Shown here: in pieces, positions 8,012 through 17,432 of the stretch | Layout of the letters: each line of letters opens with the position of its first letter | How positions within the stretch are numbered: the first letter of the stretch is position 1 | Origin: Syntrophorhabdaceae bacterium | GTDB lineage: Bacteria; Desulfobacterota; Syntrophorhabdia; Syntrophorhabdales; Syntrophorhabdaceae | DNA: 48,800 nucleotides | NCBI GenBank assembly: GCA_035541755.1 | Contig: DATKMQ010000068.1 | Coordinates: 1 to 48,800, forward strand | Direction of reading: 5' to 3' | The notes under the pieces: model-generated | Databases searched by the model: none | What the model was told of the DNA's origin: nothing | The model's input: only the letters and a program-made list of their open reading frames with translations | Position numbers and translations under genes: made by a program

Positions 8012-10624
8012 ATGATTGGTAATCTCATAAAAAAAATCGTCGGCACCAAGAACGAGCGGGAACTCAAGCGCATTGAGCCGCTCGTCCAGGCGGCGAGCGG
8101 TTACGAAGAAGAGGTGAAGGGTCTCACCGATGACGCCCTCAAGGCAAAGACCCCCTATTTCAGAGAAAGGCTCGCCAACGGAGAGAACCTTGATGCCCTG
8201 CTCCCCGAGGCATTTGCCGTCACCCGCGAGGCAGCCAGGCGAGCTATCGGTATGAGGCATTTTGACGTGCAACTCATCGGCGGCATCGTGCTCCATGAAG
8301 GAAAGATCGCCGAAATGTCCACCGGCGAAGGAAAGACCCTCGTCGCCACCCTGCCCGTGTATCTCAATGCCTTAAGCGGACTCGGCGTGCACGTAGTTAC
8401 CGTCAATGATTACCTGGCCAAAAGGGATGCCGAATGGATGGGACCAGTCTATAAGTTCCTCGGTCTTTCCGTGGGGACCATCGTAAACGACATGGACAAC
8501 GAAGAGCGCAAAAAGGCCTATGGCTGCGACATTACCTACGGAACCAACAACGAATTTGGGTTCGACTATTTAAGAGACAACATGCACTATTCCCTCGATG
8601 ATTGCGTACAGCGGGAATTCAACTACGCCATCGTGGATGAGGTGGATAGCATACTTATTGATGAGGCGAGGACACCGCTCATTATTTCGGGGCCTGCCGA
8701 AGAATCGACTGATAAATATTACAAGATCAACAAGCTGATTTATCAGCTCCAGAAAGAAAAAGACTTCATGCTCGATGAGAAGGCAAAAAGCGCTTATCTC
8801 ACGGAAGAGGGAGTAGCAAAGGTCGAACGCCTCATCAACGTGGACAATCTCTACGATCCCAAGTATGTGGATTTTCTCCACCATATCAATCAGGCGCTCA
8901 AGGCGCACCAGTTCTTTGCCCGGGACGTAGATTATATCGTAAAAGACGGACAGGTCATCATCGTCGATGAGTTCACCGGACGGCTCATGCCGGGCAGACG
9001 CTATAGCGAGGGACTCCATCAGGCCCTGGAGGCAAAGGAAAACGTCAAAATAGAGCGGGAGAACCAGACCCTTGCCACGGTCACCTTTCAGAATTACTTC
9101 AGGATGTACAAGAAGCTTGCCGGCATGACCGGTACGGCGGACACGGAAGCGGTGGAGTTCAAGAAGATTTACAACCTCGAGGTCATTGTAATCCCCACAA
9201 ACAGGCCGCTCATCCGCACCAATAATGCGGACGTGGTCTATCGGACGGAGAAAGAAAAATTCAAGGCCGCCGTGAACGAGATCGCCGACCTCTATGGTAA
9301 AGGCAAACCCGTGCTCGTGGGCACCCTCTCTATCGACAAATCTGAGCGTGTCTCTGAGATGCTCAAGCGCCGCGGCGTACCTCATCATATTCTCAACGCA
9401 AAGAACCACGAACGGGAAGCCGAAGTCGTGGCCCAGGCGGGCAGGTCCAAGGCCGTCACCATTTCGACTAATATGGCTGGCCGCGGCACCGACATCCTTC
9501 TCGGGGGCAATCCCGAGTTCCTGGCGCTCTCCATGTGTAAGGGACAGAAAGAGAGCGAGGAATATCAAAAGGCCCTTGAAGAGGCGAGGAAGATCTGCGA
9601 AAAGGATAAGCAGTACGTGATCAGTCTAGGTGGTCTCCATATCCTCGGCACGGAACGGCACGAATCCAGGCGCATCGATAACCAGCTGCGCGGACGATCG
9701 GGCAGGCAGGGAGATCCCGGTTCTTCGCGGTTCTACGTGTCGCTCGAAGATGAGATCATGCGGATCTTCGGATCGGACAAAGTGTCTCCTATCCTCGCAA
9801 AGCTGGGCATGGATGAGGACATGCCCATCGAGCATCCCTTCATCTCAAAGGCCATAGAGAACGCCCAAACAAGGGTGGAAGGACATAACTTCGAGATCAG
9901 AAAATATCTCCTCGAATATGATAATGTCATGAACAAACAGAGAGAGACTGTTTATGGCATGAGACGCGAGATCATGAAAGAGCAGAGCGTCAAAGACCGG
10001 ATCAGCGACATGGTCGAAGACCTATGCGAGGACATAGTCTTCGAATGCGCTCCGGAGAAGGTCTATCCTGAGGAGTGGGACCTGGCCTCCCTGAAAAACA
10101 GGGTGTATGAGACGTTCTTTTTTCACATAGACCTCGAATCGATGCACGTGAAGGATATGACCCGGGAAGGGCTTTTCGACTCGGTGCTTCAGGCTGCGAA
10201 AACCTTTTACGAGAACAAGGAAAAGCAATTCGGAGAGGGCGAACTCCGTCCGGTCGAGCGATTCCTTGTGCTCAATTCACTCGACACGTTTTGGAAAGAG
10301 CATCTGCTCGCCCTGGATCACCTCAAGGAAGGCATAGGTCTCAGGGGATATGCCCAGAAAGACCCTTTGCGAGAGTATCAGCGGGAGAGTTTCGAGCTCT
10401 TCCTCGACATGCTCGAACGCGTGAAATACGACACCGTGAGAAAGCTTTACGCAGTCCAGCCCGCCAAAGAAGAGATCGAATACAAAGAACCGGTCATGTC
10501 CTTTAATCTTGGCGGCGACGGCAGTCTGTCCGGTCAGCAGGAAAAAAAGGGCAAGAAGGTCGGCAGAAATGATCCCTGTCCCTGCGGCAGCGGAAAGAAA
10601 TACAAAAGGTGCTGCGGACGCTGA
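8012..10624 (+). CDS. secA: Preprotein translocase ATPase SecA
   Basis: This 870-aa motor drives proteins through SecYEG. Walker A is MSTGEGKT (residues 102-109); [13 protein letters not shown] is the DEAD-type Walker B near residue 210. Next come the preprotein cross-linking domain, NBD2 with [13 protein letters not shown] and [13 protein letters not shown], the helical scaffold, and a C-terminal zinc-binding SEC-C tail ([16 protein letters not shown]) that binds SecB or phospholipid in relatives. The first residues MIGNLIKKI match family starts, yet no Shine-Dalgarno is visible before the ATG (CGCCCCTAACC). Its position directly after the 12-bp hairpin suggests leader-based control, which is not demonstrated. 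Confidence 0.98.
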   Translation: MIGNLIKKIVGTKNERELKRIEPLVQAASGYEEEVKGLTDDALKAKTPYFRERLANGENLDALLPEAFAVTREAARRAIGMRHFDVQLIGGIVLHEGKIAEMSTGEGKTLVATLPVYLNALSGLGVHVVTVNDYLAKRDAEWMGPVYKFLGLSVGTIVNDMDNEERKKAYGCDITYGTNNEFGFDYLRDNMHYSLDDCVQREFNYAIVDEVDSILIDEARTPLIISGPAEESTDKYYKINKLIYQLQKEKDFMLDEKAKSAYLTEEGVAKVERLINVDNLYDPKYVDFLHHINQALKAHQFFARDVDYIVKDGQVIIVDEFTGRLMPGRRYSEGLHQALEAKENVKIERENQTLATVTFQNYFRMYKKLAGMTGTADTEAVEFKKIYNLEVIVIPTNRPLIRTNNADVVYRTEKEKFKAAVNEIADLYGKGKPVLVGTLSIDKSERVSEMLKRRGVPHHILNAKNHEREAEVVAQAGRSKAVTISTNMAGRGTDILLGGNPEFLALSMCKGQKESEEYQKALEEARKICEKDKQYVISLGGLHILGTERHESRRIDNQLRGRSGRQGDPGSSRFYVSLEDEIMRIFGSDKVSPILAKLGMDEDMPIEHPFISKAIENAQTRVEGHNFEIRKYLLEYDNVMNKQRETVYGMRREIMKEQSVKDRISDMVEDLCEDIVFECAPEKVYPEEWDLASLKNRVYETFFFHIDLESMHVKDMTREGLFDSVLQAAKTFYENKEKQFGEGELRPVERFLVLNSLDTFWKEHLLALDHLKEGIGLRGYAQKDPLREYQRESFELFLDMLERVKYDTVRKLYAVQPAKEEIEYKEPVMSFNLGGDGSLSGQQEKKGKKVGRNDPCPCGSGKKYKRCCGR

Positions 10625-10718
10625 GATAAACGCCGGCCCGCGCATTCAGAGACTCGTAACTTGCGGATCCGACGTTTGACCTGAAAGCAGGATAATAAAA
10701 CCATCGGCAGGTGAAACC

Positions 10719-11867
10719 ATGATCAAAGGCATCAAGTTTTCGGGCATTGCATCGGGTATTAAACCATCGGGGCTCGATCTGGGGCTTGTTCTGTTTCAGG
10801 AGAAAACGCATGTCCTGTCTCTCTACACAAGCAATAGAGTAAAAGCCGCACATATACTCTACGACAGGAAATATGAGGGAGACCCCGTCAGGGCTCTTGT
10901 CGTGAACAGCGGATGCGCGAATGCGTGTACGGGAAAAGAGGGCATAGCCGATCTCGAGGTAATCGGCGAAAAGCTTGCTAAACTGCTTAAAATAGGACGC
11001 ACGGAAGTGCTCTTCGCCTCTACAGGGGTTATCGGTAAAAGACTTCCCGTGGATACAATTAAGAGCGCCCTGCCCGTTGCGGTTAAGAGCTTGAGGGAAG
11101 GACACGCCGAGGATTTTGCCAAGGCCATCATTACGACAGACACCCATCACAAGTTGGTCAAGGAGACCTTCAAAGGAAAAAAAGACTATAGCATCATTGG
11201 TGTTGCGAAGGGATCAGGCATGCTCAACCCCAACTTCGCTACCATGCTCGCCTTTGTGTTTACGGATTATCCAATTGCACCCGATGCAATAAGGGCCGCC
11301 TTCCGCCAGGCCGTAACGGAAAGCTTTGAGAAGATAACCGTTGACGGTGAATGCAGCACCAACGACACGGTCATGCTTTTCACCAGGCGGGGGGAGCAGG
11401 ACCTCTCGGCGCTCGGTGAATTCAAGGCAAAATTGCGCTCGGTGCTCAAGGACCTCGCCATAATGCTCATCCGGGACGGAGAGGGCGCCACAAAAGTCGC
11501 CCATATCATGATAAAGGGCGCCAGGAAAAAGGAAACGGCCGAGAAGATCGCCCGAAGGATAGCCATCTCGCCGCTCGTAAAGACCGCCTTTTTCGGTAGT
11601 GACCCCAATTGGGGACGGATCATCTGCGCTGCCGGCGACGCGGGCGTGCCCGTGGAACCGGCTAAGGTGGATATCACGCTGCAAGACCAGGAGATTGTTA
11701 AGGCGGGCGTTGAGCTACCCTTTGACGAAGAGAAGATGAAAAGAATGATGAACAAGAATGAAATAGCCGTTGTAGTGAACCTCAATGAGGGGAAGGCGGT
11801 ATTTGATATATATACGACTGATCTTACCTTTGATTATGTCAAAATAAACGCTTCATACAGGTCATGA
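10719..11867 (+). CDS. argJ: Glutamate N-acetyltransferase / amino-acid N-acetyltransferase
   Basis: This 382-aa enzyme recycles the acetyl group from N-acetylornithine to glutamate in the cyclic arginine pathway and may also use acetyl-CoA. It is a self-cleaving Ntn-type enzyme: the cleavage site is Ala-Thr175 in NPNFATMLAF, so Thr175 becomes the N-terminal nucleophile of the beta chain. GKRLPVD, the DGECSTNDT segment and the C-terminal SYRS end are typical. AGGTG is located 6 nt before the ATG. The last nine codons and the stop lie in a perfect inverted repeat, an unusual ending described separately. Confidence 0.96.
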   Translation: MIKGIKFSGIASGIKPSGLDLGLVLFQEKTHVLSLYTSNRVKAAHILYDRKYEGDPVRALVVNSGCANACTGKEGIADLEVIGEKLAKLLKIGRTEVLFASTGVIGKRLPVDTIKSALPVAVKSLREGHAEDFAKAIITTDTHHKLVKETFKGKKDYSIIGVAKGSGMLNPNFATMLAFVFTDYPIAPDAIRAAFRQAVTESFEKITVDGECSTNDTVMLFTRRGEQDLSALGEFKAKLRSVLKDLAIMLIRDGEGATKVAHIMIKGARKKETAEKIARRIAISPLVKTAFFGSDPNWGRIICAAGDAGVPVEPAKVDITLQDQEIVKAGVELPFDEEKMKRMMNKNEIAVVVNLNEGKAVFDIYTTDLTFDYVKINASYRS

Positions 11868-11885
11868 AGCGTTTATTTTGACATA
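11835..11885 (+). repeat. Perfect 22-bp inverted repeat spanning the argJ stop codon
   Basis: The left arm 11835-11856 and right arm 11864-11885 are exact reverse complements (22 of 22), separated by the 7-nt loop ACAGGTC. The left arm is coding sequence of argJ and the right arm contains its TGA (11865-11867). Both arms are AT-rich in the middle (AAAATAAACG / CGTTTATTTT), so the right arm supplies a short U-run. A transcription terminator or mRNA-end structure grown out of the coding end is the simplest reading. Confidence 0.85.
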
Positions 11886-11933
11886 TGATCGTCTTAAGGC
11901 CTCGTGCTTTTCGCGGCAAGCTTTGTCAGCTGC

Positions 11934-11986
11934 GGCGCCTCACAATCCTCGATGTACGCTGTGGTACACCTCCCGTTGGCGGCGCC
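11934..11986 (-). repeat. Repeat-like intergenic hairpin element (GGCGCC ... GTAC)
   Basis: Two GGCGCC hexamers (11934-11939 and 11981-11986) flank an inner inverted pair, TGTAC (11953-11957) and GTACA (11964-11968) around a 6-nt loop. Arms and spacing are reminiscent of short dispersed intergenic repeats in Geobacter/Syntrophus-type genomes, but only one copy is in this window, so the repeat nature is inferred. The surrounding 11886-12224 region has no convincing gene on either strand. Confidence 0.35.
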
Positions 11987-12224
11987 TTGTTTCGCGTTAT
12001 CCATCGAAAATCTCTTCGGCCTGAAGAATCTGCGTAGCCGATAGACATCCACTTTCCCAGGAAAGCCGCTCGTGCCCTTCCGGGCGAATAAAGGTCCGCT
12101 CTGTGTTTTTTAACTATTAGCTGCACAGCGGCCCTGTCGAGCATGCCCGCCCTTGAAATCCATCGTGGAATGCTTAGAGGATATAAAGACAAACCTCTTG
12201 AAGACAGAACATAGGAGATATGAT

Positions 12225-12527
12225 ATGCCTGCATGGTACAGCGCAATCATGACGGAATCGGAGGAGATTAAATGGCGGGCTAAGTCTAACACCGAGCTTT
12301 CCGCCTTAGGGCCCGACGATCGCAGGGTCGTTATCGAGTTCGAAGGTGATCTCGAGAAGGTGCCGTGGATAGACGATATTCACTGCGAGGATATTACCGT
12401 GGACCTGGGAATGCTCGCTGATTCTGCTCCACAGCTCTTTGACAAGCCCTGGATCAAGGGTCGGCATGCCCGAAAGGTAACCCTTGCCGCCATGGGACAC
12501 CATTATCTCATCGATATACAGCTATAG
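12225..12527 (+). CDS. Orphan hypothetical protein, 100 aa
   Basis: No family is recognised. The acidic 100-residue protein begins MPAWYSAIMTE and contains PWIDDIHCED, a short LGMLADSAPQLFDKPW segment and a C-terminal GHHYLIDIQL. There is no signal peptide, membrane helix or cysteine pair; it has a single Cys. The ATG at 12225 is chosen because AGGAG lies 7 nt upstream; an in-frame ATG at 12153 has no ribosome binding site. It stands alone between an intergenic repeat-like region and a convergent operon. It is probably a real gene, because the ribosome binding site is strong and the reading frame is well formed. Confidence 0.55.
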   Translation: MPAWYSAIMTESEEIKWRAKSNTELSALGPDDRRVVIEFEGDLEKVPWIDDIHCEDITVDLGMLADSAPQLFDKPWIKGRHARKVTLAAMGHHYLIDIQL

Positions 12528-12585
12528 GCATAAACGTTCGCACGGGCAAGTTTGGCAGAGCTTAGTCTCGTTCACGAATTTGTCA

Positions 12586-14001
12586 TCAGAGATTCTGTTT
12601 TAAGTCTCGGGCAAAGAAACGGGTTTTGCATCTCGCAGGCCAGTGACGGGGATGCACGAGTGAGATAAGGGCCGACCTCACCGGCCCAAAATACTCCGGG
12701 CAGACCGTAGCGTCTCCGTAGGCCTCCTTATTGAAGGCGCCCACAATAAGATTCACTTGAGCGGCCAAGTCAGGGAAATAGCCGTTTAAGCGCGAGCCGA
12801 ACTCCAGAGGTGTTTCCTGAATTCCACGATGAATGCCGCTATGGTCTGCCCACCGCAGAAGTGCCTGAAAAACCTCGGATGCTCTGTCATATCCCCGGAC
12901 GCGTTGCAGAATCGAACGATAGAGAAAGATAACGATCCGCCATAAACGCACGTACCACGGGATGTTCTCACCCGTCGCCCTCATCTTCTTGAGCCCGTAC
13001 GAGGTCCTCGAAAAAAGCCATTTGACGAGATAGTAGATTAACATTGCACAGAGAAAGACGAGAAGCGCTACCGCGAGACCTCTTATCCCCCAGGCAAGGA
13101 TCTTATCGAGAAGTCTCATCCACCAGGTGTCCGAGCCAAGCAACCGGTCGGCCACCATGCCTTTAAGCGAGGAGCCGGCGGGCTCGGGCCGCACGTTCCT
13201 GGCCCCGAAAACGAACCGCAAGACCGTCTCTATGCCGGGCACCATCCAACGCGCTCCTGTATGAAGCGCGCGATAGCCAACCGTGGCAGCGCCCTTGAGC
13301 ACAGGCACAAAGAAGAGCGCCAGGCTGCCCGCCGACAGGAAGATAGCGGCTATGAATCCGGCCATGGTACCGACTCCGCGATAACCGGGCAGGAAATCAG
13401 TGGTCTCCCCGTTCTCGTCCTTTGCCATGCCAACAGCCATGAGACTGAACAGGAAGAATGGAAAGATCAAAGCAAGGGAAGTCCTATCCTCGATCACTAC
13501 ACCGCCTTTGGTGCCCAATAATAGTTTCAGGATGGAAAGGCCGAAGAATGCCGCGAGACCGGCATCGAACCGGTAACAGAGGTCGTAGTAGCTCATGGGC
13601 CGCCGGCAAAAGGTTATCCCACCTACCCAGAAAGCAAGTATCCAGAAAATAACGAGAAAAAGAACGAGCCATTCGAGAGGATCTCTTGCCATGTGGATAA
13701 ATGCGACGCACCAGCCTGAGCTAAAGAGGGGACGCGTCTGTTCGTATATATCGTGGATGACGAGAAGGCTGACGCATAGAAAACCGAGTACTTGTAAACC
13801 TCCCACATAGATGACCCGCCACCCTTTTCCCTGGGAGATACGGGTGAGCATGGCCGCACCGACAAACGCAAGCAGGGCGCCGAGAATAGGAAAAGGCTGG
13901 TGCATGCAGGCCGTGACGGAGAATATCGCCCAGCTGTAAAGCCAGCATATCTCCATGCCTCCTGATGTAAGCGCGAGCGCGACCGTGGCTTGTTTTTTCA
14001 T
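12586..14001 (-). CDS. Membrane protein with C-terminal DUF4129 domain
   Basis: This 471-aa protein has about nine or ten hydrophobic helices. They are in two blocks (roughly residues 10-250 and 305-335), separated by a polar loop. A soluble C-terminal part (about 365-450) matches DUF4129: vFQALLRWADHSGI, then TPLEFGSRL and AFNKEAYGD. DUF4129 domains usually sit at the C-terminus of transglutaminase-like TgpA proteins or in stand-alone membrane proteins beside MoxR and DUF58 genes. No transglutaminase Cys-His-Asp core is visible. ATG overlaps the DUF58 stop by 4 nt, so it is the last gene of the moxR operon. Function is unknown. Confidence 0.8.
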   Translation of the reverse strand: MKKQATVALALTSGGMEICWLYSWAIFSVTACMHQPFPILGALLAFVGAAMLTRISQGKGWRVIYVGGLQVLGFLCVSLLVIHDIYEQTRPLFSSGWCVAFIHMARDPLEWLVLFLVIFWILAFWVGGITFCRRPMSYYDLCYRFDAGLAAFFGLSILKLLLGTKGGVVIEDRTSLALIFPFFLFSLMAVGMAKDENGETTDFLPGYRGVGTMAGFIAAIFLSAGSLALFFVPVLKGAATVGYRALHTGARWMVPGIETVLRFVFGARNVRPEPAGSSLKGMVADRLLGSDTWWMRLLDKILAWGIRGLAVALLVFLCAMLIYYLVKWLFSRTSYGLKKMRATGENIPWYVRLWRIVIFLYRSILQRVRGYDRASEVFQALLRWADHSGIHRGIQETPLEFGSRLNGYFPDLAAQVNLIVGAFNKEAYGDATVCPEYFGPVRSALISLVHPRHWPARCKTRFFARDLKQNL

Positions 14002-15206
14002 GTCCTCTCGACCCGCACTCCGACGGGACCATCCGTATGGCTCGTGTAAGCCCCCTGCGCTTGCCCATCCCTTCGCAAGAGACTCATCCCTTCACAGGTG
14101 ATAACGGTTACGGGCGTCCTGCGGCTCCTGCCGTATTCTTTTACCATGCGAGTCATGTAATCTTCCTTCCTGGTAATATATACGCAGCTTGTTCCCCACG
14201 GAATTTCAAGGGAATCGCGTAGTACCTCCAATAGGGTTGCCCGCGGTTTCATTTCAAGCCTGGCCAGGACCTCCAAAATGGCCGGCACCTGTCGCGCGCT
14301 TCGCGCGACCGAGACAAATGCAGAGGTGCCTCCAACTATGGCGCCATTCGTCAGCATGCCTATAGCACATCCTTGCCTGTCAAACTTGACTGCGAGGGAA
14401 GCGGCCACCTCCAGTGAACGCTCAAAAGCTTGCGTGTCGGCATCGGTGAATTGTCCCACATCGACGATCAGGAGCACTTTCTCCTGCTCGGTGGATTCAA
14501 AAATCTTCTCCTGCAGGCGGTGGTGTCGAGCAGACGCTTTCCAGTGGATATACTTTGCCGGTCGTCCATATTGATAATCGGCGGTACCCAGAATGTAAAC
14601 AGGATCGTTGACCGGGCTTTCACCCCCGGGCACGCCGAAAAAATCACGCTTAGGCAACGTAATCGGGTTAAGAGGCAAAAGCTTCGGGTAAACAATCACT
14701 TCAGTTGCCTCGCCGATACTCTGCTGTCTCACGAAAAACCCGAAGAGATCGCCCGACGATGCTTGTATCGGACCGATTGTGTGGACGCCCCGGTGGGCGG
14801 CCACAAAGCTCCACCGGAACTTCGTGATCTGATACCAGAGCAGGCTTCTTTGCGCGGTGAGCGGCGCATCAAAGAGCCGAGCGTGGCCACCGTCACCTAC
14901 CGGGATCTCAACCTCCAGCCAGACAGGCAGGGCTTTTCCGTTTTGCGCATTGATGGTAAGCGTCATCTCTTCGCCCGCGAACACACGGACTTTGTCGAGC
15001 ACCTGCCTCAAGCCGATCTTCGAGTGGGAGAACGCCGTCCAGAGTTTCAATCCTCCCATCATGACTATTACGAGGAGGGAAAGGATAAGGAGATCGTGGC
15101 CACCCCTTGAGACGTTGAGCAGGGCCACGAAAAGCAGTATGCCCACGAAAAAAATGATCATCGCTGTGGAGAAAAGGGTTGAGACCCTGCGCTGAGATAT
15201 CGTCAT
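13998..15206 (-). CDS. DUF58 (von Willebrand A-like) protein
   Basis: This 402-aa protein begins with two transmembrane helices (about 12-32 and 35-55), followed by a beta-rich domain and then the DUF58 signature DYQYGRPAKYIHWKASAR (about residues 210-227). After that, LLIVDVGQ resembles the start of a vWA/MIDAS-like fold. DUF58 proteins are the usual partners of MoxR AAA+ ATPases and are thought to be chaperone-served adaptor or maturation factors at the membrane. The gene lies 21 nt after moxR and overlaps the DUF4129 gene, forming one operon. The substrate complex is not identified. Confidence 0.88.
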   Translation of the reverse strand: MTISQRRVSTLFSTAMIIFFVGILLFVALLNVSRGGHDLLILSLLVIVMMGGLKLWTAFSHSKIGLRQVLDKVRVFAGEEMTLTINAQNGKALPVWLEVEIPVGDGGHARLFDAPLTAQRSLLWYQITKFRWSFVAAHRGVHTIGPIQASSGDLFGFFVRQQSIGEATEVIVYPKLLPLNPITLPKRDFFGVPGGESPVNDPVYILGTADYQYGRPAKYIHWKASARHHRLQEKIFESTEQEKVLLIVDVGQFTDADTQAFERSLEVAASLAVKFDRQGCAIGMLTNGAIVGGTSAFVSVARSARQVPAILEVLARLEMKPRATLLEVLRDSLEIPWGTSCVYITRKEDYMTRMVKEYGRSRRTPVTVITCEGMSLLRRDGQAQGAYTSHTDGPVGVRVERT

Positions 15207-15227
15207 CTGCTTTGAGTCCTTCGGATT

Positions 15228-16166
15228 TTATGCTTGAGGAACGGGTACAGGTATCCGCTCCATGATCTCATCGACCACGTGTCTCTGCGTGGTCCCGCGT
15301 AGGTGCTCCTCTTCCTTGAGAATCAGCCGGTGTGCAAGGACCGGGACAGCGAGGGATTTGATATCATCGGGTAACACATAATCGCGCCCACTCAGGGCCG
15401 CTTTCGCTTGGGCAGCGCGCATAAGCCCCAACGAACCGCGTGGACTCGCCCCGAGACGCAAAGCCGGATGGTTCCTCGTTGCCGCCACGATGGCCGTGAT
15501 ATACTCCTTGATGACAGCTGCCACATGGATTCTTCTTCGTGCAAGTTGCAGTGCGGAGATCTGCTCGGGGCTCCCCACCGGAGCGAGGTCGAGCAAAGGG
15601 TCCTGCTCCTGAAAGCGATCCAGGATATCTATCTCCTCTTGCTGCTCGGGATACCCAAGGCTGATCCTGAGCAGAAACCTGTCGAGCTGGGCCTCCGGCA
15701 AGGGGAAGGTGCCTTCAAGCTCGATGGGGTTCTGGGTCGCCATAACGAAAAAGGGATGGGGTAGGATATAGGTCTTGCCGTCCACGGTGACCTGTCGCTC
15801 TTCCATGCTCTCCAAAAGACTTGACTGGGTACGGGGAATCGTGCGGTTGATCTCGTCGGCCAGAAGCACGTGGGTCATAACGGGGCCGGCCTGAAACACA
15901 AACTCACCGGACTGCTGATTGTAGATATTGAATCCGGTAATATCTGCGGGCAGCAGGTCCGGGGTGAACTGCACCCGCTTGAAGGAGGCGCCCATGCTGC
16001 GCGCCAGCGACTTGGCAAGAAGGGTCTTACCAAGTCCGGGGAGATCTTCCAAAAGTACGTGGCCGTCAGCTAAGAGCCCTACGAGAAGCAGCTCTACGGA
16101 ATCTCGCTTGCCCACGATGACCCGAGAGATATTCTTGATGATCTGCGTGCACAGTTCGAAATCCAT
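15228..16166 (-). CDS. MoxR-family AAA+ ATPase
   Basis: This 312-aa AAA+ ATPase has Walker A in EDLPGLGKT (residues 40-48), Walker B VLLADEINR (about 101-109), sensor 1 ATQNP, the arginine-finger region EAQLDRF, and the C-terminal lid with GASPRGSLGLMRAAQAKA. The MoxR proper subfamily is indicated by FKRVQFTPDLLPADITG. Such ATPases act as chaperones that insert cofactors or assemble complexes with vWA/DUF58 proteins. AGGAGG is located 8 nt before the ATG. It is the first gene of a three-gene minus-strand operon with DUF58 and DUF4129. Confidence 0.93.
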   Translation of the reverse strand: MDFELCTQIIKNISRVIVGKRDSVELLLVGLLADGHVLLEDLPGLGKTLLAKSLARSMGASFKRVQFTPDLLPADITGFNIYNQQSGEFVFQAGPVMTHVLLADEINRTIPRTQSSLLESMEERQVTVDGKTYILPHPFFVMATQNPIELEGTFPLPEAQLDRFLLRISLGYPEQQEEIDILDRFQEQDPLLDLAPVGSPEQISALQLARRRIHVAAVIKEYITAIVAATRNHPALRLGASPRGSLGLMRAAQAKAALSGRDYVLPDDIKSLAVPVLAHRLILKEEEHLRGTTQRHVVDEIMERIPVPVPQA

Positions 16167-16521
16167 GGCAATGCCTCCTACTTTGTAAACACTCCATATT
16201 GTCGCGTATGTCAGTCAGGATACGGATTGAACTCGCGTACTCGCGGCATGCGCATGTTCTTGTTATACCAGGCTATCTTCTTACGCTCGTCCTTCGCTCT
16301 CTTTTTACCGCTCTTTTCGAGGTACTTTCATGTACACCCGCCTTTGGGCCCGCCGGCTGACGAGCGTTCATCGCCATCTCATTCAAGCCCTGGAAGACGA
16401 TGGCTGTGACATACGAACCTAACACGAAGTAGCTTCAGTTGTAAAGGAATTCACAGCACAAGAACCTGCATGAGAAGATCTTCCCGAGGCGCGTTCCATG
16501 GAACGCGAGACACCCTGCCCG
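16167..16521. other. 355-bp intergenic region with an 18-bp palindrome
   Basis: This gap separates sppA (ends 16522) from moxR (starts 16166), both on the minus strand, so it should hold the moxR operon promoter. No good paired -35/-10 boxes could be found. A perfect palindrome, CGCGTTCCATGGAACGCG (16490-16507), lies next to the sppA end and could be an operator or a termination hairpin without a U-run. No convincing gene is present. Confidence 0.4.
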
Positions 16522-17385
16522 CTACGGCTTATAGAGGAAGCTCACAGGCTGAGAAAATGTTCGAGACAGGATGTCCTGCATGGCCGATGAGATAAGCCAC
16601 TTGAGAATTGAGAAAGGCCTCTTACCATGGATGAGGGTGGGTTTTCCTTTGATACCCAGGGTCTTCTTCATATCATCGACAACATCGTAGAACGTGCCGA
16701 TACTATCGATGAGCTTCACTTCCCTGGCCTGCAAACCCGTATAGATTCTGCCATCGGCGAGCTCTCTGACCTTTTCCACGGGGAGCCGTCTTCCCTCGGA
16801 TACGTCTTTGATGAACTGCTCATAAATGCTATTGATAATATCTTGAAGATATTTGCGTTCCTCATCGGTCATTTTACGAAAGGGCGATCCCGTGTCTTTT
16901 AACAGACCTGATTTAATCGTGTTCTCCTGCACGCCGATCTTCTTCATCAGGTCTTCCACCACAGCCTGTTGCATAATGACGCCTATGGAGCCGGTGATAG
17001 TTGACGGATTCGCATAGATTCGATCCCCCATGGCTGCAAGGTAGTATCCTCCCGAAGCGCAGACTGATCCCATGGACACATAGACGATCTTGTTCTTTGA
17101 CTTAAGTTTCTTGAGTTCGGCATACATCTCCTGCGTGGGACCCACGGCGCCGCCGGGGGAATTGATCCTCAAGATGACCCCTCTAATGCTGTCATCTTCC
17201 TTGAATCGTATCACGTCCTCCATGGCATCGCTAAGATCGGTGATCGTGCCTTCGACCTCGATCACCCCGATTTTGCCCTTGCCTGTTCCCTTAACGAGAG
17301 AGAAGGTGAGAGGGACGACCACTCCGAAGACAAAAAGAATAATAACAATAATGAGAAGTATCTTTTTTCCTCTTGATATTGCCAT
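16522..17385 (-). CDS. sppA: Signal peptide peptidase SppA (short form)
   Basis: This 287-aa membrane-anchored Ser-Lys protease degrades cleaved signal peptides. It has one N-terminal transmembrane helix (residues 8-30) and one protease domain, as in the Bacillus-type 36-kDa form rather than the doubled E. coli form. The nucleophile is Ser111 in CASGGYYLA. The likely general base Lys163 (LLKDTGSP) is 52 residues later, the same spacing as in B. subtilis SppA. NSPGGAVGPTQEMY and TGSIGV are the oxyanion and core motifs. AGGAGGGG is located 8 nt before the ATG. Confidence 0.93.
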   Translation of the reverse strand: MAISRGKKILLIIVIILFVFGVVVPLTFSLVKGTGKGKIGVIEVEGTITDLSDAMEDVIRFKEDDSIRGVILRINSPGGAVGPTQEMYAELKKLKSKNKIVYVSMGSVCASGGYYLAAMGDRIYANPSTITGSIGVIMQQAVVEDLMKKIGVQENTIKSGLLKDTGSPFRKMTDEERKYLQDIINSIYEQFIKDVSEGRRLPVEKVRELADGRIYTGLQAREVKLIDSIGTFYDVVDDMKKTLGIKGKPTLIHGKRPFSILKWLISSAMQDILSRTFSQPVSFLYKP

Positions 17386-17432
17386 GTGATTATCCCCTCC
17401 TTAATCTTATTGCAAAAAAACCATGGATCTCT

